Below, piece after piece: positions 1 to 8,338 of a stretch of DNA of 64,000 bases. Origin of the DNA: Gammaproteobacteria bacterium (lineage in GTDB: Bacteria; Pseudomonadota; Gammaproteobacteria; Pseudomonadales; Pseudohongiellaceae). The notes beneath the pieces are model-generated. The model saw nothing but the letters and a program-made list of their open reading frames with translations, was not told the origin of the DNA and searched no databases. The first letter of the stretch is position 1; the number at the start of each line of letters is the position of its first letter. Position numbers and translations under genes: made by a program. Where the stretch lies: assembly GCA_030831165.1 (NCBI GenBank), contig JAURLP010000012.1, positions 124,001 to 188,000 on the forward strand, written 5' to 3'.

Positions 1-1122
1 GCCTGCATCATCTCGGACATGTTCACGCGGCCTGTGCTTTACATCTTCCGATATGCCGGTATGCCTTAACCAGTGAACGGTAGCAGCTGAGAGTTGAGAA
101 GCTTCTTCGGAAAAGCCGTCATTTTTCATCCTGCTTTGTGCCGTATCGAAGCATTGTTGCACAATACCTCTAATCTGCCGAGTACTGGTGATGCCTCCCT
201 GGCCTCGGGTTTTATGAATAAGCGGGGTAGATTCACCAGGGACAGGTAGGGGACTCAAGTTCCTTGATTCGCGAAATCGTTTTAAGGCCTTAAGCATGGC
301 GTCACTTACCGAAATCTGGCGTTCCTTATTACCTTTTCCAACGGTTCTGAACCACCAGTTTCCTTGCAAATCACGTTCAAAATCACCCATAGTTGGGCTC
401 CAACGCTCAGTTTCGACTAATTCCGATATTCTCAGATACATCGCAAATAGGGCCTGCATGATAAATAGCGTCCTTTCATGCTGTTTGGGATCCAAATCTG
501 CCAATGTTTCTGCAGCATCCAACACATAAGACCATTGAAGTTCAGACAGGCGTCTGATTGGCTTTTGGCTTTGCGTTTTACGAAGAAACTTACTTTTTTG
601 ACGGATTTGAGCCACAGGATTCATATCTATATATTCTTCCTGTATCAGATAGTTATAAAAACTACTTAATACACCAAATATAGCCTGCACAGCGCTCTGG
701 GACATCGAATAAGCTTGGTTAGGCTTGCTGAGCACATAGGGCCTCCATTCTGGATTGAATTCCCGAGCACCCTGTTTTTCTATAAATCTCGCGACGTTTT
801 TTTCTCCTATCCAGTTTTTTGGTGGTTTATGTGCAAATTCCACATAAGCTTCAATATCTTCTCGTCGGTTGTCCTTGAGAGAATTACCAGCTATTAACCA
901 ACTCCAATGCATAAAATGTTCAATTTCACGTCTGTATGTAGAAAACGTATCCGGTGAACCACGATAGGAGTATAAAAATTCACTGGCATGCTGATAGTCA
1001 TCAATAGCATTCGGCGGCTCATCCTCAAGCAAATGTTTAACAGACTTAACTGGGTGCCTGTATGGGTTAGGCATTTCAGATAAGGTATCAAAAAAAGGAA
1101 CAGGGACTTTAATAAACGACAT
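1..1122 (-). CDS. Tyrosine-type site-specific recombinase/integrase (3' end cut by window edge)
   Basis: An open frame of 374 codons runs without a stop from an ATG at 1122 to the window edge. The start is preceded by AGAG at a spacing of 7. The N-terminal half looks like a phage-integrase SAM-like core-binding domain. The C-terminal half carries the catalytic signature of the family: a box I arginine in LRISELVE, a lysine in the beta-hairpin GKGNKER, and a box II HWLRHTG near residue 355. The catalytic tyrosine would lie beyond the edge. Enzymes of this family cut and rejoin DNA through a 3'-phosphotyrosine. Integrase family membership is clear, but the target site and whether it belongs to a mobile element are not visible. 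No phage or transposon genes follow on this side. A 14-bp inverted repeat lies 82 bp upstream of the start. Confidence 0.88.
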   Translation of the reverse strand, partial: MSFIKVPVPFFDTLSEMPNPYRHPVKSVKHLLEDEPPNAIDDYQHASEFLYSYRGSPDTFSTYRREIEHFMHWSWLIAGNSLKDNRREDIEAYVEFAHKPPKNWIGEKNVARFIEKQGAREFNPEWRPYVLSKPNQAYSMSQSAVQAIFGVLSSFYNYLIQEEYIDMNPVAQIRQKSKFLRKTQSQKPIRRLSELQWSYVLDAAETLADLDPKQHERTLFIMQALFAMYLRISELVETERWSPTMGDFERDLQGNWWFRTVGKGNKERQISVSDAMLKALKRFRESRNLSPLPVPGESTPLIHKTRGQGGITSTRQIRGIVQQCFDTAQSRMKNDGFSEEASQLSAATVHWLRHTGISEDVKHRPREHVRDDAG

Positions 1123-1203
1123 CAATAAACTCTTTTAACATGCTGTAAATAAAGGATTAATATTAATATATTTAAGGCATACTGCATATAATCTAGCCTA
1201 TAG

Positions 1204-1235
1204 CTATTTCCGGTAATAAAGATTACCGGAAATAG
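1204..1235. repeat. Perfect 14-bp inverted repeat with 4-nt spacer
   Basis: CTATTTCCGGTAAT and its exact reverse complement are separated by AAAG. The repeat sits between the 3' end of gor and the start of the integrase gene, both on the minus strand. Neither side has a U-tract, so it is a poor intrinsic terminator. It could be an operator, a recombinase binding site or a gor mRNA 3' hairpin; the sequence does not decide. Confidence 0.7.
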
Positions 1236-1393
1236 AGAATGATACAATAACAACCTCTTCTGGGCAAAATAATTAAAAGTTAAAAAAGTCTATTAGAACT
1301 ACCAAGCCAATACATTTTAAAGAAACATTCTAAGCCTCTTTCAGCTTCGTGAAGGATGATTATGAATGGGTTATTGTTATCAAAGCAAAAGTA

Positions 1394-2740
1394 TCAGCTA
1401 CGCTTGGTGCGCATGGTAACGAACTCTTCAGCGGCTGTTGGATGTATTCCGATAGTGCTATCAAGTTGCACTTTGGTGATGCCACACTTCATTGCTGCTG
1501 CAAAACCCTGGATGATCTCTCCGGCGTCAGCACCCATCATATGCATGCCAAGAACCCGGTTAGAACTCTTTTCAACGATTATTTTCATATAAGTGCGCTC
1601 TTCTCTGCCAGAAACAGTGTGTTTTAAGTGCTTAAAATCACTCTCATAGACATCAATCTGTATACCTTCATCTAAAGCAGCTTCTTCGGTTAAACCGACA
1701 GTCGCTAAATTAGGATGTGAAAACACAGCTGTTGCAATATTGCTGTAATCAACCCGTGCAGATTTTTCAGCGAAAAGATTTCTGGCTAAATTCATACCTT
1801 CCGCCAAAGCAACAGGTGTTAAAGCCACTCGTCCGATAACATCACCGAGAGCATAAATTGAAGGCTCTTTGGTTTGAAAATCTTCATTAATCTCAATAAA
1901 ACCGCGAGAATCCAGGGTAACGAGAGTGTTTTCAAGACCTAAATTATCCGTACGGGGTTTTCGTCCTGTCGCATAAAGTACACAATCATAATAAGCTTCA
2001 GAGCCATCGGCATAACGAACCTTGCGCAAACCTGAGTCATTTTCACTTATTTCAACAATCTCTGAATTTAGAAGAACATCAACGTGACGACTCAATTCAA
2101 CAGTGAATTTCTCTCTTAGGTCTTTATCAAATTGCCTAAGCAGTGATTCACTGCGGTAAGATAGTGTCGTTTGTGCACCTAAACCGGCAAAAACACCAGC
2201 AAATTCAACGGCGATATAACCTCCTCCGACTATCAATATAGATTCTGGAAAACGCTCTAAATCAAAAATTTCATTAGATGTAATAGCAAATTCACTACCA
2301 GGAAACTCAGGGATAAAAGGCCAACCTCCTGTCGCTATCAGAATTTTTTCTGCCTGATAATTCATTCCCTCAACAACGACGGTATGTGCATCGAGCAAGC
2401 TGGCTTGACCCGTTAAAATCTCCACTCCTGCATTCTCCAGTATTGAGCGGTAGATAGAATTTAAACGTTTAATTTCTGTTTGTTTATTATCTCTGAGCGT
2501 GCTCCATTCAAATGTGGGGGGGTGGACTGTCCATCCATAGGCACGGCTATCTTCAAAATCGTAATTGAAATGGCTGGCATAGGTATACAATTTCTTAGGG
2601 ACGCAGCCCACATTAACACATGTACCTCCCAAGTAATGATCCTCAACTATTGCCACTTTCGCGCCAAAACTTGCAGCCAAGCGGGCTGAACGAACGCCAC
2701 CTGAACCTGCGCCAATTACAAAAAAATCATATTTCTGCAT
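1394..2740 (-). CDS. gor: Glutathione-disulfide reductase
   Basis: This flavoprotein reduces oxidised glutathione with NADPH in the cytoplasm. The 448-aa product has the class I pyridine nucleotide-disulfide oxidoreductase layout: an N-terminal FAD dinucleotide fold (VIGAGSGGVRSARLA), the redox-active disulfide GGTCVNVGCVPKK, an NADPH-binding fold (ILIVGGGYIAVEFAG) followed by arginines in YRSESLLRQF that fit NADPH preference, and a C-terminal dimerisation domain with the catalytic histidine in IGIHPTAAEE. The frame extends to a TTG at 2758, but AGGAG lies inside that extension at the right distance from the ATG at 2740, so I take 2740 as the start. The gene is transcribed away from the Arc-like gene and appears monocistronic. 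A gamma-glutamyltransferase gene close by makes a glutathione theme plausible. Confidence 0.95.
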   Translation of the reverse strand: MQKYDFFVIGAGSGGVRSARLAASFGAKVAIVEDHYLGGTCVNVGCVPKKLYTYASHFNYDFEDSRAYGWTVHPPTFEWSTLRDNKQTEIKRLNSIYRSILENAGVEILTGQASLLDAHTVVVEGMNYQAEKILIATGGWPFIPEFPGSEFAITSNEIFDLERFPESILIVGGGYIAVEFAGVFAGLGAQTTLSYRSESLLRQFDKDLREKFTVELSRHVDVLLNSEIVEISENDSGLRKVRYADGSEAYYDCVLYATGRKPRTDNLGLENTLVTLDSRGFIEINEDFQTKEPSIYALGDVIGRVALTPVALAEGMNLARNLFAEKSARVDYSNIATAVFSHPNLATVGLTEEAALDEGIQIDVYESDFKHLKHTVSGREERTYMKIIVEKSSNRVLGMHMMGADAGEIIQGFAAAMKCGITKVQLDSTIGIHPTAAEEFVTMRTKRS

Positions 2741-2896
2741 GAATTGCGTACTCCTCAACCACCAATTTATAGATAAAAACTATTAAGATCTTAATTTAAC
2801 AAAAAAGCATACCCTCTTTTAGCTGAAAACGTTATTATTAGTCAGCTTTCATGAAAAAATTAGCGTTGTTTCAGGATAAGACGAGAAATGTACTAA

Positions 2897-3241
2897 GTGA
2901 GTGACTCTAACAAAAGCCCCCCTGCTCTAGTTGAGAAGTTTGTTATTCGATTACCCAATGGATTGCGTGAACAGATAAAAGCGATTTCTGAGCAGAATCG
3001 ACGATCCATGAATTCAGAAATCATCATGGTTTTGGGAAAACATATCCAACAATTTTCACAAGAAGATATTCGTGATTTTAAAGCTGAGGAACTTCTCCAG
3101 GAAGTTCGTAATGATGAGCGCAATGATCGTATTGAACATACACAACATAAAGAAGCGCAATTAACAGATCAGGTTTTACAAGAACGTCTTGAAGCATTGC
3201 CTGCTGAAAAAAAAGAGGCTCTACTAGAATTGCTGGGCTAA
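2897..3241 (+). CDS. Arc-family ribbon-helix-helix DNA-binding protein
   Basis: A 114-aa protein starts at a GTG. Residues about 12-55 match the Arc repressor fold: a beta strand FVIRLPNGLREQI, then helix A, then RRSMNSEIIMVL, which parallels the RSVNSEI motif of phage P22 Arc. The rest is a charged, probably coiled helical tail rich in Glu, Gln, Lys and Arg. Arc-type proteins bind DNA as dimers through the paired beta strand. The gene lies 93 bp upstream of ggt on the same strand and diverges from gor, so it could regulate either neighbour, but this is inference. The ribosome site before the GTG is weak. An ATG at 2888 opens only a two-codon frame. Confidence 0.8.
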   Translation: MSDSNKSPPALVEKFVIRLPNGLREQIKAISEQNRRSMNSEIIMVLGKHIQQFSQEDIRDFKAEELLQEVRNDERNDRIEHTQHKEAQLTDQVLQERLEALPAEKKEALLELLG

Positions 3242-3334
3242 TTTCGTTCTTTATTTTTGTATGCAAGCATCTATTCACATTTGGCAAGATGTTGCGAGCA
3301 TCCTTCCTTTGCTTATCGTGAAACATCAAAAATT

Positions 3335-5023
3335 ATGAAAATGTCTCTACTACATAAACTGGCTTTCCTCGTTATCCTGTTGTTCCCGGCCTCATGGGTG
3401 TTGGCTGAATTCCAACGTGGGGAAAATGGCATGGTCAGTTCTCGCTCTGATATTGCCTCAGAAGTTGGAAAAGACATATTAGCGCAAGGTGGAAACGCAA
3501 TAGATGCAGCAGTTGCAGTTGGATTTGCCCTTGCCGTCACCTACCCCTCGGCTGGCAATATAGGTGGTGGGGGATTTATGGTTTTTCGAACCGCTGAAGG
3601 AGAGGTTTACACTCAAGATGCTCGTGAAAAAGCCCCCTTAGCAGCAAGTCGGGATATGTTTTTAGACAGCAATGGAGAATTTGATCGTCAGCTTTCCAGA
3701 AATAGCCTGCAAGCCACAGGCGTGCCTGGTTCTGTGGCAGGCTTATTAGATGCATTAGAGCGCTTCGGAACTATGAGTCGTGCAGAGGTAATAGCTCCAG
3801 CGATTAAACTTGCTGAAGAAGGTTTTCAACTGAACGCTGATTTAGCAAACCAATTTCAGAATAATCTATCCACTTTCCAGCAATACCCTGCGAGCCTCCA
3901 GAAATTCTCAAACAAGGGCCAAGCTTATGTGAATGGCGACCTCTGGCAACAACCTGAATTAGCAGCAACACTTAAACTGATTTCTGCAAATGGGCGTGAT
4001 GGATTCTATAAAGGACCAGTTGCCGACAATCTAGTTGCAAGTATGCAAGCCAATGGAGGGCTGATCACACATGAAGATCTAGCAAACTATGAGCCGGTCT
4101 GGCGTGAACCCATACACGGCAATTATAGAGGCTATGATGTCTGGTCCATGCCCGCCCCTTCCTCTGGTGGCATCTTGTTAGTCCAAATGCTGAACATGCT
4201 TGAACCCTATGATCTTAATGAACTCGGTTGGGGTTCAACAGAGACGGTTCATCTTATGATTGAAGCACAGCGACGAGCGTATGCAGATCGTGCTGAGCAC
4301 CTTGGCGACCCTGATTTTTATAATGTACCCACAGCCATGCTGACTTCAAAGGAATATGCCCAACAGCGTTTCAGCGATTTTAATCCAGATGCTGCGAGCT
4401 CAAGTGAAGATATTGGGGCTGGTAGCTGGCCACAGGAAAGCATGCAGACTACACATTATTCCATTATCGATGCAAAAGGTAATTCTGTTGCTGTAACAAC
4501 AACCTTAAATGCTTCTTATGGTAATAAGTTTGTCGTTCCTGGGGCAGGCTTTTTGTTAAACAATGAAATGGATGACTTTTCCAGCAAGCCAAATACCGCT
4601 AACGGCTTCGGTTTGATAGGAGGTGTCGCTAATGAGATCCAACCTTCAAAAAGAATGTTGAGCTCCATGACTCCAACAATAATCACCTATGAAGACAAGA
4701 TATTTTTAGTAACCGGTTCGCCTGGTGGCTCAACGATTATTAATACAGTACTTCAAGTAGTCGTCAATGCTATCGACCACAGGATGAATATTGAAGATGC
4801 CGTTACAAGCCCCCGGTTCCATCACCAATGGCAGCCCGACATTGTCCGCTATGAAGTTGGCGCAATGACGGATCAAGTGGTTGATGAGCTAAACAGTATG
4901 GGCCATAAAGGATTGTCACGATCACGTTTCTCTCTCGGAGACGCTAATTCAATCATGTTGATTGAAAATACGCTGGAAGGTGTTTCTGACCCACGTAATG
5001 AAGGCGGTGTTGCCGGCTTTTAG
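3335..5023 (+). CDS. ggt: Gamma-glutamyltransferase, periplasmic
   Basis: The enzyme hydrolyses or transfers the gamma-glutamyl group of glutathione. The product of 562 aa begins with a signal peptide (MKMSLLHKLAFLVILLFPAS... ending near VLA), which is why I start at 3335 and not at the upstream ATG at 3257, whose extra residues are polar. The proenzyme cleavage site is visible as Q-TTHYS; the first Thr, about residue 372, is the expected catalytic nucleophile of the small subunit. Downstream are NNEMDDFS and the oxyanion and substrate motif GSPGGSTI. Length and order match E. coli Ggt (580 aa). It would feed cysteinylglycine and glutamate recovery in the periplasm. It converges on pilZ with a 4-bp overlap of the stop codons, leaving no room for a terminator. 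Confidence 0.95.
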   Translation: MKMSLLHKLAFLVILLFPASWVLAEFQRGENGMVSSRSDIASEVGKDILAQGGNAIDAAVAVGFALAVTYPSAGNIGGGGFMVFRTAEGEVYTQDAREKAPLAASRDMFLDSNGEFDRQLSRNSLQATGVPGSVAGLLDALERFGTMSRAEVIAPAIKLAEEGFQLNADLANQFQNNLSTFQQYPASLQKFSNKGQAYVNGDLWQQPELAATLKLISANGRDGFYKGPVADNLVASMQANGGLITHEDLANYEPVWREPIHGNYRGYDVWSMPAPSSGGILLVQMLNMLEPYDLNELGWGSTETVHLMIEAQRRAYADRAEHLGDPDFYNVPTAMLTSKEYAQQRFSDFNPDAASSSEDIGAGSWPQESMQTTHYSIIDAKGNSVAVTTTLNASYGNKFVVPGAGFLLNNEMDDFSSKPNTANGFGLIGGVANEIQPSKRMLSSMTPTIITYEDKIFLVTGSPGGSTIINTVLQVVVNAIDHRMNIEDAVTSPRFHHQWQPDIVRYEVGAMTDQVVDELNSMGHKGLSRSRFSLGDANSIMLIENTLEGVSDPRNEGGVAGF

Positions 5024-5433
5024 AGTGTTAGTCTAGGCCTATCTGATTTGGTCATGCACTCTAAATGAGCCTCAATCGTGTTTTTCGCTTCACTATTGTT
5101 TTCTAAAAACTGCAAACCAATACCCGCAGGCCTATTTGCCTGAGCGTGAACTGGCGTCATCCAGACCACCCTTGCATTTACTGCGATTTGCTTTTTATCT
5201 TCTATCAATTTTAATAATAAAAAAACCTTATCATCTATTTCATATGCCTTTGTTGTTGGAATAAATATTCCTCCATTAATTAAAAAAGTCATATACAAGG
5301 AATATAAAACCGATAGTTCTTTAATGCATATTGATAAAACATCATGTGCAGATTTTCTTTCTTTTGTTGAATTGCTCAAACAGCCAGAGCTGTTGGTTTT
5401 TTTAGCCTTAGAAGTTTTACCCATTGATAGCAT
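5020..5433 (-). CDS. pilZ: PilZ domain protein, type IV pilus biogenesis
   Basis: A 137-aa protein whose residues about 30-125 form a PilZ fold. It carries the features of the founding P. aeruginosa PilZ rather than of c-di-GMP receptors: LYSLYMTFLINGGIFIPT, VFLLLKL, VVWMTP and RPAGIGLQF are present, while the RxxxR and (D/N)xSxxG ligand motifs are not seen. PilZ of this type acts with PilB and FimX in pilus assembly. The order tmk-holB-pilZ is the same as in Pseudomonas. The start overlaps holB by 58 bp; an in-frame ATG at 5424 is an equally possible start. The N-terminal 25 residues are polar, Lys- and Ser-rich and not conserved in the family. Confidence 0.88.
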   Translation of the reverse strand: MLSMGKTSKAKKTNSSGCLSNSTKERKSAHDVLSICIKELSVLYSLYMTFLINGGIFIPTTKAYEIDDKVFLLLKLIEDKKQIAVNARVVWMTPVHAQANRPAGIGLQFLENNSEAKNTIEAHLECMTKSDRPRLTL

Positions 5434-6395
5434 AAAGACTCTAGCAGTAATTGAACATTCGGATTTGCGGTGCTTTGCACTGCGCTACGAGCATGGAGAA
5501 GTTTAGTATGGAATTTATGTAAAGGCTTTATTGCATCAGCAGTTAATATATTAACAATATCCCTTAATTCTAGTGTGCCAGGCCCAAACTCTTCGCTGCC
5601 TCCATCGGAATGAAGCTTGCGTAATATTTGCTGCAGGCTGAGCATTAAATGTTCTAACACATCATCTATTTGATATGTAGACAAGGTCGCAGCCGCATCA
5701 TTAATCACTAATTCAGACCTTAATAATTCTAGCAGGCTTTTCTGTATCTCTCTTCTTTCTTGCTGCCTTTCTTCATTTGCATAGTTTAATGCCAGTAAAG
5801 GCGCACCAAAGGTTAATTGCAAACATAATTTAGCCTGTTCTTCGCTAATGTGTTTTTGTAACCACTGCAAAGCAACATCTTCATTTGGCCGAGTAATTTT
5901 AAGTTGTTGGCAACGACTCCTGATGGTTGGCAATAACAAACCTGGTTGGTGACTTAACAAAAATAGAAGTGTGCCTGATGCAGGCTCTTCAAGATTTTTT
6001 AATAAGGCATTGGCTGCATTAATATTCATTTTTTCAGCTGAATGAATTAGCAATATCTTATATTTGCCCATTAGGGGGGTATTAGCTAAAAAGTTCCGGC
6101 TATCACGCACCTGCTCTATTTTAATTTGACTAGCCCCCTCCTCTAGACCTATGTATTTAAAATCCGGATGTGTTCCGGCTGAAAACAAATGGCAAGGTTG
6201 ACAGTCTCCACAAGCATTTTTTTTATCCGGTTTTTGACAAAATAGATAGGCCGAAAAATCTTTCACCAAGCTTTCTTTACCTAAACCTTTTTGACCTTGT
6301 ATCAGATAGGCATGACCCAAATGCTGTGAGCGCTCTAATTTGGCCAATTTAGCAAAATGAACTTGATTCCATGGCAGTAAGGCATATTCATTCAT
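5376..6395 (-). CDS. holB: DNA polymerase III subunit delta'
   Basis: Delta' is part of the clamp loader that opens and loads the beta sliding clamp. The 339-aa product has the AAA+ clamp-loader fold: GQKGLGKES in the P-loop position near residue 33, a zinc module with cysteines in ACGDCQPC, a sensor region, and NALLKNLEEPASGTLLFLLS, typical of the family. The C-terminal third is the helical collar domain. Its ATG overlaps the tmk stop as ATGA, so the two are probably translationally coupled. Its 3' end overlaps pilZ. Confidence 0.93.
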   Translation of the reverse strand: MNEYALLPWNQVHFAKLAKLERSQHLGHAYLIQGQKGLGKESLVKDFSAYLFCQKPDKKNACGDCQPCHLFSAGTHPDFKYIGLEEGASQIKIEQVRDSRNFLANTPLMGKYKILLIHSAEKMNINAANALLKNLEEPASGTLLFLLSHQPGLLLPTIRSRCQQLKITRPNEDVALQWLQKHISEEQAKLCLQLTFGAPLLALNYANEERQQERREIQKSLLELLRSELVINDAAATLSTYQIDDVLEHLMLSLQQILRKLHSDGGSEEFGPGTLELRDIVNILTADAIKPLHKFHTKLLHARSAVQSTANPNVQLLLESLCYQWVKLLRLKKPTALAV

Positions 6396-7042
6396 AGGTC
6401 TAATCCAAGATGCTGCTTTACAACTGATTTTATTGAAGCATGTACACTTTCAATGGCTTGGCTGGCATCTATTAAGACATGTGTTTGAGGCGATGCTTTA
6501 ACGATTTGAAGAAAGCCTTCACGCACTTTTTGTTGATAAGCCAAACCCTTTTGCTCAAAACGGTCTTCAATACCACCCCTTTGTACTGCTCTTTGCAAAG
6601 ATATACTTGGATCTATGTCCAGGACTATTGTTAACAAGGGCTTGAAGTCTCCAACGACTATCTGATGTATTTGCTCAACCAAATCCAGACCAAGGCCTCC
6701 AGCGACACCTTGGAAAGCTCTTGAGGAATCAGCAAAGCGGTCTGAAATGACCCACCTCCCATCCTCAATATTAGGTAAAATTGTTTCCTTTAGATGAGAA
6801 CGGCGAGCAGCATAGATCAGCAATAACTCACTTATATCATCCCAGCGATCAGTATCTCCCTCCACGATTAGTTTTCTAATAGCTTCCGCAGAATCAGATC
6901 CCCCGGGTTCCCTGGTCAAAATAACTGGACAACCAGCATCCAGCATAGCCTGATGTAAGGCGCGGCTCTGTACACCCTTGCCGGCACCATCAACACCTTC
7001 AAATACAATTAAGCCTGTTGTTTGCGAATTAGTTCTTAACAT
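6392..7042 (-). CDS. tmk: Thymidylate kinase
   Basis: This kinase phosphorylates dTMP to dTDP with ATP. The 216-aa product shows the P-loop FEGVDGAGKG at residues 13-22, the DR motif VISDRFADSS that binds dTMP, and a LID region with QRGGIEDRFEQ. Length fits the family (about 210). The start is the ATG at 7042, which shares one base with the mltG stop (TGATG); a TTG one codon upstream is possible but less likely. The mltG-tmk-holB order is the usual gammaproteobacterial arrangement. Confidence 0.94.
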   Translation of the reverse strand: MLRTNSQTTGLIVFEGVDGAGKGVQSRALHQAMLDAGCPVILTREPGGSDSAEAIRKLIVEGDTDRWDDISELLLIYAARRSHLKETILPNIEDGRWVISDRFADSSRAFQGVAGGLGLDLVEQIHQIVVGDFKPLLTIVLDIDPSISLQRAVQRGGIEDRFEQKGLAYQQKVREGFLQIVKASPQTHVLIDASQAIESVHASIKSVVKQHLGLDL

Positions 7043-8082
7043 CAATTCTCATTTCCCAACTGAAATCTATCCACAGCAGTATTATGCTCTTCTAATGTAC
7101 TGGAAAAATAATGACTACCGTCACCTCTGGCGACAAAATACAGGTAGCCATTTATATACGGGTTTAGTGCTGCTTTAATAGACTCTCTACCAGCTAATGC
7201 TATAGGGGTTGGGGGTAAACCATCAATTCTATAGGTATTATAAGGCGTTAACTCTTGTAAATGTGCCTTGGTTAAATCTCCATTAAAACGACTACCTAAC
7301 CCGTATATTACTGTGGGGTCTGTTTGAAGACGCATATTATTTTGTAAGCGGTTAACAAACACCCCGGCAATTAAATCACGTTCATCAGCCTGCCCCGTCT
7401 CTTTTTCTATGATAGAAGCTAATATGAGAGCTTCATAAGCGTTTTCAAATGGCAAACCCACTGCCCTCTGCTGCCACTCTTCATTAAGAATTTGCTGAAG
7501 CAGAATTGATGCCCGCTGAATAATTTCTTTATCCGTGGTACCTGTATTGAAATTATAGGTATCGGGGAACAACAGGCCTTCGGGATAGTAAGTTGTACCA
7601 AACAACCTTTGCAGTTCATCCATATTATCCACATCTAGAGTAACCCTGATATTTGGATGAGATTGAATCTCCTGAATAGCCTGCCGAAGAGTCCACCCTT
7701 CCAGAATTCTTACTCGCTGATAGTAAACATCACCCGAGACTAACTTATCCAGTAAACCCAAAGCAGTAATGCCATTCTCTAATTGATATTCTCCGGCCTT
7801 TATCTGGTCAGCCTTACCACTTAATCTGGCATAGACGCGAATATCAAAATCTGAATTTAATACACCAAGAGCATAAAGTTGCTTACTGGTTTGAGAGAAA
7901 GTTTGACCGCTTTGAACGGTAAATAAAAAAGACCCTTGCTGGCTGTCAGAAATATTGAGCGGGGAATGTAGATTCTGAAAAAAAAAGCCGCCTCTTAACA
8001 ACAAACAAACAGCAATAATATAGCTCCACAGGAGCAATTGTTTGTGCCAGGCACCTGGCTTATCTGAATTTGAAGATTTCAC
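7042..8082 (-). CDS. mltG: Endolytic murein transglycosylase
   Basis: MltG (YceG family) cleaves nascent glycan strands at the inner membrane and probably helps terminate them. The 346-aa product has one N-terminal membrane segment at about residues 17-34 and a periplasmic part with a LysM-like subdomain (FTVQSGQTFSQTSKQL), followed by the catalytic domain with ASIIEKETG (catalytic Glu near residue 225) and the strongly conserved DPTVIYGLG and TPYNTYRIDGLPPTPI. The start is a GTG preceded by GAGAAG. In many relatives pabC lies between fabF and mltG; here that place is 256 bp without a gene. Confidence 0.94.
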   Translation of the reverse strand: MKSSNSDKPGAWHKQLLLWSYIIAVCLLLRGGFFFQNLHSPLNISDSQQGSFLFTVQSGQTFSQTSKQLYALGVLNSDFDIRVYARLSGKADQIKAGEYQLENGITALGLLDKLVSGDVYYQRVRILEGWTLRQAIQEIQSHPNIRVTLDVDNMDELQRLFGTTYYPEGLLFPDTYNFNTGTTDKEIIQRASILLQQILNEEWQQRAVGLPFENAYEALILASIIEKETGQADERDLIAGVFVNRLQNNMRLQTDPTVIYGLGSRFNGDLTKAHLQELTPYNTYRIDGLPPTPIALAGRESIKAALNPYINGYLYFVARGDGSHYFSSTLEEHNTAVDRFQLGNEN

Positions 8083-8338
8083 GTACTTCTCTAAGTGGCC
8101 ACTTTGCTAAATCACTATTTTTAACTGGAGCGAAATGATCTTTTTTTACTTGTTTAAATTTGTTTTTAAAAATTACACACTCATTACGCACTATTACATA
8201 GGAAAAGCTTGTCTGCCAACAACTATGCTTAAGATTATTTGAACCGGGGTATGAGCGTAACTAATAGATTAGCGTATCTGTATGTTGCTATCGAAAGTAA
8301 TTAACCAAGATGGCGAGAAAGATTACAGACTAGAAGAA

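Noticed and set aside
2888-2896. ATG-TAC-TAA mini reading frame directly before the Arc-like gene
   Set aside because: Two codons only and no ribosome site of its own; probably chance, although coupling to the GTG start cannot be excluded.
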